A stretch of 60,957 bases of DNA from Gammaproteobacteria bacterium (GTDB lineage: Bacteria; Pseudomonadota; Gammaproteobacteria; Competibacterales; Competibacteraceae): the NCBI GenBank assembly GCA_020846135.1, contig JADLEK010000003.1, forward strand, positions 1-60,957, given 5' to 3'. Positions 54,419 to 60,957 of this stretch are shown in pieces. Within the stretch, counting starts at the first letter, position 1. Each line of letters starts with the position of its first letter. The notes beneath the pieces were generated by a model. The model had not been told where the DNA came from. It did no database searches and saw only the letters and a list, made by a program, of their open reading frames with translations. Both the position numbers and the translations under genes were made by a program.

Positions 54419-55414
54419 ATGGCTATGGCTCAAATCAAGGATGTCGCTAAACAGGCAGGGGTCTCGGTCGCGTCGGTATCGCGGGTACTGACCGGTCAGG
54501 CTAAGGTTAGCGAAACGACTACCCAGCGGGTATTGGCCGCAGTTAAGGCGCTGGACTACCGGCCTGATTTGGCTGCTCGTCGCTTGCGTTCCCGGCGTAC
54601 CGATACGATTGGTCTGATCGTTTCTGATATCCGCAATCCCTTTTTCACTGAGGTCAGCCGGGCGATCGAGGATGTCGCCTATCAGCAGCAGTGGCGGGTG
54701 ATCCTGTGCAATGCTGATGAAAATCCGGATAAGGAAGCCGTCTATCTTGATCTGATGCGGGATGAGAATGTCAGTGGTGTGATCCTGTCCCCTACTTTAT
54801 CGCGACTGGCTGGCTTTCGTCCGGCGGATTACCCGTTTCCAGTGGTGTTGATTGATCGGTGTGACCGCGATACTGCCGCCGATGCTGTCGTGCTGGATAA
54901 CCTTGATTCAGCCTATCGGCTGACTGTGCATCTGATCGAAAATGGCTATCAGCGGATCGGCTGTTTGTATGGAGCCGTTAGCGCTACGGGTCGCCAGCGT
55001 CAGGAGGGCTATGCAGCAGCTATGAATGGACATGGATTGGTTCCACAGGCTGTTGCAGTATCAGCGACCGTCGATCATGCTCGAACCACAGCGGGGAATT
55101 TGTTGCGGCAAGAGCCTCGCCCGCAAGCATTGCTGGCCAGTAGTGGCCTGATTTTGCTTGGTGTGACTGAGGCATTGCGGACAGCGCGATTGCGGTTTCC
55201 TGAAGATATAGCACTGGCTGGTTTTGACGATTTACCTTGGACTCGACTGGTGGAGCCAGGCATTACTGTTATTGCTCAGCCTACTGATGATCTGGGTCGG
55301 GCGGCGATTGATTTGTTGCGACAGCGGATTCTGCAGCCAGAACAGGCAGTACGGCGAGTTGTATTGCGGGGGGAGTTGGAAGTGCGCGGTTCTAGTTTGA
55401 AGATGATGGTATAA
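54419..55414 (+). CDS. LacI-family transcriptional regulator
   Basis: A 331-residue regulator. Residues 4-55 form the helix-turn-helix and hinge: IKDVAKQAGVSVASVSRVLT and VLAAVKALDYRPDLAARRLR. The periplasmic-binding-type effector domain follows, with DTIGLIVSDIRNPFFTEVSR and GFDDLPWTRLVEPGITVIAQ. The effector is probably a sugar. AGGAG lies 5 bases before ATG 54419; the second ATG (two codons on) is also possible. Divergent from thiC; no sugar operon is adjacent. Confidence 0.9.
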   Translation: MAMAQIKDVAKQAGVSVASVSRVLTGQAKVSETTTQRVLAAVKALDYRPDLAARRLRSRRTDTIGLIVSDIRNPFFTEVSRAIEDVAYQQQWRVILCNADENPDKEAVYLDLMRDENVSGVILSPTLSRLAGFRPADYPFPVVLIDRCDRDTAADAVVLDNLDSAYRLTVHLIENGYQRIGCLYGAVSATGRQRQEGYAAAMNGHGLVPQAVAVSATVDHARTTAGNLLRQEPRPQALLASSGLILLGVTEALRTARLRFPEDIALAGFDDLPWTRLVEPGITVIAQPTDDLGRAAIDLLRQRILQPEQAVRRVVLRGELEVRGSSLKMMV

Positions 55415-55426
55415 AAACTAGAGATT

Positions 55427-55451
55427 TAAAAGGCGGCCACTCGGGCCGCCT
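55427..55451 (-). terminator. Rho-independent terminator of the thiolase gene
   Basis: AGGCGGCC (55431-55438) and GGCCGCCT (55444-55451) form an 8-bp GC stem with a 5-base loop. On the minus strand it is followed by TTTTAAAT and lies 22 bases after the thiolase stop. Confidence 0.75.
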
Positions 55452-55473
55452 GCAACATCATCAAGCGTTCAGC

Positions 55474-56679
55474 TTAAATATCGCGGGTCCATAGTGAAGC
55501 CATCGCAGGCCCGGTGCCAACACACAGCGAAGCACCGCCCGTGGTCTTGCCCAGCTTCTCCAGTTCGTAGTACAGGCTGACCACGATCCGCAGCCCGGTA
55601 GAACCGACCGGATGGCCCAGCGCAATGCCGGAACCATTGAAATTGCAGTTATCTGGGGTCAGGATCATATTGTGATCTTCCTTCAACATGCGCCCTACCC
55701 CCAGCCACTGGGCGGCAAACGCCTCATTGACTTCCCAATAGTCAATGTCGGTGAACTTCAGGCCAGCCTGCTGGACGGCCTTGGGAATCGCCGCGGCCGG
55801 GCCGAGACCCATCACTTCCGCAGCAACGCCGGCATTGCAAATGCTGACCAGCTTCATCAGCGGCTTGAGGCCCAGCGCCTTGGCCTTGGCCAGGGACATG
55901 ACCACTACCGCGCTGGCGCCATCATTGATGCTGGAGGCATTCGCCGCAGTCACCACACCGTCTTTCTTAAAGGCCGGCGACAACTTGGCGATTTTCTCCA
56001 GGCTGGCGTCGGGGATGAAATTCTCGTCGGTATCGAAGAAAGTCGAGCCTTTCTTGGACTTGAGCTCAACCGGGACGATCTCGCGCTTGAACGTCCCGTT
56101 CTTGGTCGCCTCGGTGCAGCGTGAGTGACTGATCAACGCCAGTTCGTCGCATTCCTGGCGGGTGATGCCGTATTTGACCGCGACATTCTCGGCGGTCATC
56201 GCCATGTGGCCCGGCACCAACTCGTCAAACAGACCGTCGTGAATCATGCTGTCTTCGATGTTGCCCTGGCCCATCCGGTAGCCCATGCGGGCCTTGGGCA
56301 GCAGATAGGGGGCATTGGTCATGCTCTCGACGCCCACCACCAGCCCGATTTCGGTCTGGCCCAGCATGATGTTGTGGCAGGCGATTTCCAACGCCCGCAT
56401 CCCGGAGGTGCAGTTCTGGTTGACCGAGACCGCACTGCTGCGATCCGGCAACCCGACCCGCTTGCCGACCTGCCGCGCTGGCAGTGAACCCTGCATACCG
56501 CCGTACAACTGGCCCATGCAGATTTCGTCGATCTGGTCGGCGGGAACGCCCGACCGTTCAATGGCGCCTCTGGCGGCGGTCATCGCCAGGTCCCGTGCTG
56601 ATACGTCTTTGAGCGTACCCATGAATTTGCCGATTGCGGTCCGTGCCGCGCTAACAATTACGACTTCTTGGAGAGCCAT
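55474..56679 (-). CDS. Acetyl-CoA C-acetyltransferase (thiolase)
   Basis: A 401-residue thiolase joining two acetyl-CoA into acetoacetyl-CoA; with a reductase it would feed PHA synthesis, so it may serve phaC at 8.7 kb. The nucleophile is Cys90 in NQNCTSGMRAL. NEAFAAQ and GIALGHPVGSTGLRI carry the catalytic His. The second Cys box is CVGTGPAMA rather than the common CxGGGxG. The start at 56679 (MALQEVVIVSAART) is set by homology and AGGA 7 bases upstream. Acetoacetyl versus longer-chain specificity is unknown. Confidence 0.88.
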   Translation of the reverse strand: MALQEVVIVSAARTAIGKFMGTLKDVSARDLAMTAARGAIERSGVPADQIDEICMGQLYGGMQGSLPARQVGKRVGLPDRSSAVSVNQNCTSGMRALEIACHNIMLGQTEIGLVVGVESMTNAPYLLPKARMGYRMGQGNIEDSMIHDGLFDELVPGHMAMTAENVAVKYGITRQECDELALISHSRCTEATKNGTFKREIVPVELKSKKGSTFFDTDENFIPDASLEKIAKLSPAFKKDGVVTAANASSINDGASAVVVMSLAKAKALGLKPLMKLVSICNAGVAAEVMGLGPAAAIPKAVQQAGLKFTDIDYWEVNEAFAAQWLGVGRMLKEDHNMILTPDNCNFNGSGIALGHPVGSTGLRIVVSLYYELEKLGKTTGGASLCVGTGPAMASLWTRDI

Positions 56680-56910
56680 CAGTGATTCCTCAACTATGCG
56701 TGGTTTGTGGTTGGAAAATTTCACTTCGCAAAGTAAAGCCTATCTTCGCCGTCTGTCAATTTTTCCCTGGACGAAATTCGACAGCATGATCTACTGGATG
56801 ATGATGGTATAAAAAGGCTAATCCGAATAGGTAGGGGAAAACTTGCCGGCATGGATAGGTCCCATCAACTGCGCTATGGTTAGCCTTTAAGGCCGCTTCA
56901 GCTCAATCCT

Positions 56911-58449
56911 ATGAACTCTGCAATCATCGGCCCCGGCGACTTTGCGGATCTGATCGCGGTCCGCGCCGCCCAACTTTTACAAATTGCCTGTTTACTGGCG
57001 GAGCGGCAAACGCGCCCGGTCGCTCTGACCCGCCCATTGGCCGGCGATCTGCTATCCTGTGCGGTGCAAATGGAAGAGCTACTGGATGCCTACGGGGCGC
57101 GTAACAACCGCCAATGGTCCCGGTTCCGGTCGCTGACCGCCACGCTCAAGCTGTTCGCCGACATTGGCTACAAACTGCTGCATATCCAGCATTCCCTACC
57201 CTTTTACCGTTTACCGCCCGTTGAGCGCGACTTTACCGCAGCGACCGCCTACTGGCTGGAATCCATCAGCGAGCTGCTGGCCAGAGCCTCAGTTGGACTC
57301 ATCGCCCAAGCCACCCACTTGAATCTGCCGGTCTCCGCTGATCCGCTCCGCGATGAGGATTACGCTGAACCGTTGCCGCCGGGCCGACTGCCGCAAGATC
57401 GGCCGATGCGCAAGATTAAGAGCGCGGCGGAAACCATCACCTACCTGGCGACGGCGTATCTGAATCTGGCGGCGGAAAGCGAATTGCTACATCTCGTCAA
57501 CCGGGTCAAACCCTCGCAATACTCCAGTTGTTTCCCAAATCCGCTCAGCGAAGACAATATCCGTTATCTGAAATTCCGGTTTCACAGTCTGCAATCGCTT
57601 TACGACACGCATGTGTCCGAAACGGAAATCGAATCGCTGGATACCAGCTTGCCGGTCTTGCGCGGCCATATCAGCGTGGTTTATCACCTGCTGGAAATCG
57701 CTACGCATCTTGCCCATTACTACGAACGCCATTTGAACATTCAAACTGGCGATGCTTTATTGCGTCGTAGGCCGATTGTTTCTACCAAGATGCTGCTGGC
57801 GATGCTGATGGATTACGCCATGACTTACGCCGGACAATATCTCGATCACGGTCAACGCCTTTGTCAGGTCATGCTCAAGCGTTACGCCGAAGTCGGTATG
57901 GTAGAAGTACCGGTTCCGTCCTATCGGGGTTTCCATGTTCGCCCTGCCACTCTGGTCGCTAAAATTGTCCAGCATTACGGCAGCGACATTACTTTGGAAC
58001 TGGATGGACAATCCTATGATGCCGGATCGCCGATGGCGATTTTCCGGGCTAATGAAACCATCAACGCCCGTAAGCGGCGCTGGCTGGCGGTGGAAATTGC
58101 GCAAATCCCGCTGCCTAAGGGCAATCTGAATGAGCGTCAAATTCGGGCGGCAGTGCTGGATGTCATACTCACTCTGGCTCAGCAAGGCAAGCTGGTGCTG
58201 TATCAGCAGCCGTTGCAGCTATCGGATGACTTCAGCCATGAGGGCATCCTGCTGGAGAAAGTTACTGCTGAAATCGCCCGGCTTCAGGCGACCGGCCAAA
58301 TTGATATCCGGACTGATTTAACCATCCGTTTTACCGGCGATCGCCGAGTCCTGGATGATCTTGAGCTGCTGACTCAGTATGGCTATGGCGAAGACAACTT
58401 TGGCAATAACACGACCTTGCCTAAAGAACTGGCCTATCTGCGGCGATAG
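56911..58449 (+). CDS. HPr-like domain fused to a long helical domain
   Basis: A 512-residue cytosolic protein. The first 330 residues are helical and unrecognised. Residues about 331-420 look like HPr: VPSYRGFHVRPATLVAKIVQ matches the HPr active-site GLHxRPA, with His342 in the place of the phosphorylatable His-15; DITLELDGQSYDAGSPMAIF follows. Residues 420-512 include another helical part (NERQIRAAVLDVILTLAQQG). This is not an ordinary 85-residue HPr. It may be phosphorylated by PTS enzyme I or serve as a regulator. Stand-alone, 186 bases before the HD-GYP gene's short upstream region. Confidence 0.75.
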   Translation: MNSAIIGPGDFADLIAVRAAQLLQIACLLAERQTRPVALTRPLAGDLLSCAVQMEELLDAYGARNNRQWSRFRSLTATLKLFADIGYKLLHIQHSLPFYRLPPVERDFTAATAYWLESISELLARASVGLIAQATHLNLPVSADPLRDEDYAEPLPPGRLPQDRPMRKIKSAAETITYLATAYLNLAAESELLHLVNRVKPSQYSSCFPNPLSEDNIRYLKFRFHSLQSLYDTHVSETEIESLDTSLPVLRGHISVVYHLLEIATHLAHYYERHLNIQTGDALLRRRPIVSTKMLLAMLMDYAMTYAGQYLDHGQRLCQVMLKRYAEVGMVEVPVPSYRGFHVRPATLVAKIVQHYGSDITLELDGQSYDAGSPMAIFRANETINARKRRWLAVEIAQIPLPKGNLNERQIRAAVLDVILTLAQQGKLVLYQQPLQLSDDFSHEGILLEKVTAEIARLQATGQIDIRTDLTIRFTGDRRVLDDLELLTQYGYGEDNFGNNTTLPKELAYLRR

Positions 58450-58610
58450 GTTTTTAAGCTCATCCGCGCCAATGTCCGGCGATCCGTATGCCCCGATCGT
58501 TACTTCAACGGCGATACCAGCTTGTGGTTGTAACAATACTTGCAACTACCAGGAAGACGGGTATTGATAGTTGCACACGGGGTCCTTCTTTTAACCAGGA
58601 CTTGCGCTTT

Positions 58611-58640
58611 CTGTCATTTCCGCGTCAGCGGGAATCGAGT
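58611..58640. repeat. REP-like palindrome
   Basis: CTGTCATTTCCGCGTCAGCG then GGAATCGAGT resembles the common gammaproteobacterial repeat GTCATTCCCGCGNNNGCGGGAATC, with TTCCGC/GCGGGAA arms. It sits between the HPr-like and HD-GYP genes. Only one copy is recognised in this window. Confidence 0.4.
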
Positions 58641-58696
58641 GATTCGCTGAAAAGACCCGGGAACCATCTCCCCAACCCTGCAAGCAGGGATAAATC

Positions 58697-59842
58697 ATGA
58701 ATATTTTCTCTGCTGTCCTCGACAAGCGCCCGGCCACTGTGCTGGTGGTGGACGACATTCCTGGGAACCTCATGGTACTGGGCGAATTGCTGGACAGCGC
58801 CGGCTACCAGGTGAAGGCCGCCATCTCCGGCCGCGTGGCTTTGGGCTACGCCATCCAGCACCCTCATCCCGATCTCATTCTGCTCGACATCATGATGCCA
58901 GCGATGGATGGCTACGAAGTCCTTGAGCGCCTGCGCGCCAATCCCGCCACCCGTTCCATCCCGGTCATTTTTCTTACCGCCCTGAGCGAAGCACGGGATG
59001 AGGAAAAGGGCCTGAAGCTGGGCGCTGCCGATTACGTCACCAAGCCCTTCCAACCCGCCCTGGTCCTGGCCCGTGTGCGCACCCAGCTTGAAGCGAAGCA
59101 GGCGCGCGACTGGTTGACTGACCAGAACGCCGCCCTCGAAGCGGAAGTGACCCGGCGCATGGCGGAAAATGATCTGATCCAGCGCGTCACTATCCGGACC
59201 TTGGCGCACTTGGCCGAAATCCGCGACCCGGAGACCGGCAATCACATTCTGCGCACCCAGAACTATGTACAGCGACTGGCCATTAGGTTGCGAGAACACC
59301 CCCGTTTCGCCGCCATCATGAGCGACCATTACATCGAGCTGCTGACCCGGTCAGCGCCGCTGCATGATATCGGCAAGGTTGGGATTCCAGATCATATTTT
59401 GCTCAAGCCCGGCCCGCTGACCCCAGATGAGTGGGCCATGATGCAGACCCATGCCCGGATGGATAGCGAAGCCATCGAACGGGCCGAGCAGGATATCGAT
59501 ACGCAACTTGAGTTTCTGTCCCTGGCTAAGGAAATCACACGCTGGCACCACGAGAAATGGGACGGCAGCGGTTACCCGGATGGTCTGGCCGGCGACGCTA
59601 TCCCGCTGTCGGCGCGGCTGATGGCGCTGGCCGATGTCTTTGACGCCCTGATTTCGCCACGGGTTTACAAGGCGCCTCTGTCTTTTGACGCCGCCCGCAA
59701 CATTATCGCCGCCGGGCGTGGCGCTCACTTCGATCCGGATATAACCGATGCTTTCCTGGCTGGCTTCGGTGAATTTGTCGATATTGCCGTCCGCTACTCC
59801 ATGATTCCTGATGCGCCTCGATCGGTATCCGTACCCGCATGA
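58697..59842 (+). CDS. Response regulator with HD-GYP phosphodiesterase domain
   Basis: A 381-residue protein of the RpfG type. The receiver domain (14-130) has DD (VLVVDDIPGNL), the phospho-acceptor Asp in DLILLDIMMPAMDGY and Lys in YVTKPF. A short coiled linker (135-165) leads to the HD-GYP domain (170-370) with HDIGKVGIPDHIL and the HxxxxxGSGYP-type segment HEKWDGSGYPDGL. It should hydrolyse c-di-GMP when phosphorylated. It overlaps the GAF-PAS gene by four bases, which may encode its sensor. AGGGA precedes the ATG. Confidence 0.93.
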   Translation: MNIFSAVLDKRPATVLVVDDIPGNLMVLGELLDSAGYQVKAAISGRVALGYAIQHPHPDLILLDIMMPAMDGYEVLERLRANPATRSIPVIFLTALSEARDEEKGLKLGAADYVTKPFQPALVLARVRTQLEAKQARDWLTDQNAALEAEVTRRMAENDLIQRVTIRTLAHLAEIRDPETGNHILRTQNYVQRLAIRLREHPRFAAIMSDHYIELLTRSAPLHDIGKVGIPDHILLKPGPLTPDEWAMMQTHARMDSEAIERAEQDIDTQLEFLSLAKEITRWHHEKWDGSGYPDGLAGDAIPLSARLMALADVFDALISPRVYKAPLSFDAARNIIAAGRGAHFDPDITDAFLAGFGEFVDIAVRYSMIPDAPRSVSVPA

Positions 59843-60948
59843 ACACCCCGATCAATCCCGATGATGCCAACCCTGCCGATTCGCTGGAAACGCCATGGGG
59901 CAAACCCTGGTCATCCGAGTTGTTGTTACAAACGCAGCACGAGTTTTCCGGGATTCTAGTCGGCGGGCTAGATCGGGAGACACTGCTGGAAGCCATTCTG
60001 GACAGCGCGCTGCGTCTGCCGGAACTGGATGGCGGCGGACTCTACTGGCGCGAGCCGGACGGCGGTTATCGGCTGGTGGTCCAACGGGGATTGCCTCCCG
60101 CTTTTTTCGCCAGGGCCGGCCATTTGGCTACCGGCTCGCCCCAGGCGGACATTATCCGTCAGGGCCGACTGCGATGCAGTTGCACGATCCCGCAGGACCA
60201 TTGCACCGATCCATCTCTGGCTCTGGAACCGGTGTTGGTCGAGGAAGGAGTCCGTTCGCTCATGGTGTTACCGATCCAGGTCGGCGGCGAACCCCTCGCC
60301 TGTCTCAATCTGGCCAGTATGCATGTTGGGGCGGTTGACCGGCTGGCCGTGGCCACACTGGAAACCCTGGCGCGCCAGTTCACTCAGGCGCTGGAACATT
60401 TGTTTGCCCAGGAAAAGGCTGCCAGGCAGCGGCAAAATCTGGCGGGTTTGTTCGAGGCCATCGCCGATTACCTGTTCGTCCTCGACATGGAAGGCCGCAT
60501 CCTGCACTACAACCCGGCGGTAGCGGAAGGTTTGGGCTACGGGAATTCTCTGTTCGGCCAACCCATCTGGGTCGTTCACCCGCCCGAGGCGCATGACGAG
60601 GCCCGGCGCGTACTCGCTGAGATGCTGGCCGGAACCCGCACGAGTTGCCCCTTGCCGCTGCTGAAAGCCGATGGCGAGCGCCTCTTTGTGGATACCCGTG
60701 TCGTTGTGGGCCACTGGAACGGCCAACCGGCGCTCATCGGCGTGTCCCGCGGCATCACGGAGCAGGTCCGCCAGCAGGAAGCGCTGCGCGACGAAAAGCA
60801 GTTTTCCGAAGACCTTATTAACAGTTTGCCGGTAACTACCTACTACCTACCAGCGCATGCCGTTGTAGCAGCGGGGGGCGAGAATAATTCACGCAACCGT
60901 GCAAAGACGCCCTCGCCTTGTTTGCGAAAGGTGGAGATGACGGCCTGA
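59839..60948 (+). pseudogene. GAF-PAS sensor gene, interrupted near its 3' end
   Basis: The frame starts with ATG at 59839 overlapping the HD-GYP stop. A GAF domain (about 45-195) runs from ELLLQTQHEFSGILVGG, including LPIQVGGEPLACLNLAS, followed by a PAS domain (about 205-330: LFEAIADYLFVLDMEGRILH, with SRGITEQVRQQEALRDEK at its end). Near 60831 the second PAS start FSEDLINSLP changes to VTTYYLPAHA, an unrelated tail that ends at 60948. A normal sensor would go on with more PAS and a histidine kinase, GGDEF or similar output. So the coding part is cut at about 60831, likely by an inserted element extending beyond the window. Confidence 0.65.
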
Positions 60949-60957
60949 AGGCGGGCA

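Noticed and set aside
60832..60957. 5' end of a group II intron
   Set aside because: The junction starts GTAACT, not the usual GTGYG, and no domain structure is visible in the short stretch.

Overview
The window reads as chromosomal DNA of a GC-rich gammaproteobacterium that stores polyhydroxyalkanoate. Evidence: class I PHA synthase, acetyl-CoA acetyltransferase, fructose PTS, methylmalonyl-CoA decarboxylase with a CoA-transferase, and indolepyruvate:ferredoxin oxidoreductase. That gene mix would suit the glycogen/PHA-accumulating 'Competibacter'-type lineage, but this is an inference from gene content; no rRNA or tRNA gene is visible.

Layout. 0-2.6 kb: end of a fructose PTS operon (fruK, fruA). 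2.8-6.7 kb: serS, a convergent MATE exporter, and a divergent DAHP-synthase-like gene. 6.7-7.2 kb: a HicAB pair whose toxin gene has an in-frame stop. 7.3-10.6 kb: phaC followed by a VWA-like gene and a J-domain gene. 10.7-11.7 kb: a VanX-type dipeptidase and a small gene. 12-19.5 kb, all on the minus strand: a bufferin-type metal-peptide operon (bufA, bufB, bufC, doxX), a TVP38-flavoprotein fusion, an ECF sigma factor, its zinc-finger anti-sigma, a decayed doxX fragment, and pyk. A perfect 79-bp tandem duplication lies just upstream of bufA. 19.7-21.4 kb: a divergent putrescine pair (pyruvoyl arginine decarboxylase and agmatinase), with a possible leader ORF before agmatinase.

21.4-36.4 kb: arsS, then an aromatic/branched-chain module: paaK, a CBS-ACT protein, livF, livG, livM, livH, two near-duplicate binding proteins, and iorB-iorA. 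A plus-strand pair (elastin-like secreted peptide and a sulfatase with a dockerin-like tail) sits inside the liv genes. 36.4-40.6 kb: a KfrA-like coiled-coil protein and several secreted proteins of unknown role. 40.4-42.7 kb: methylmalonyl-CoA decarboxylase and a CoA-transferase. 42.8-45.4 kb: a large PPDK-N ATP-grasp protein with a degenerate KaiC-like front.

45.6-48 kb is a scar: a tyrosine recombinase, a truncated ATPase gene and a doubly broken sdaA that meet at one junction. 48-52 kb: membrane-anchored glutamate-synthase-like protein, a small helical protein, EamA transporter, glycerate kinase. 52-55.4 kb: thiC under a TPP riboswitch, divergent from a LacI regulator. 55.4-61 kb: thiolase, a protein with an HPr-like domain on a long helical front, an HD-GYP response regulator, and a GAF-PAS sensor whose reading frame is broken near the window end.

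The most interesting part is 12-19.5 kb. Its order suggests that a second buf-doxX copy once lay directly after the sigma/anti-sigma pair and was deleted, leaving a doxX tail that now overlaps the pyk start codon.
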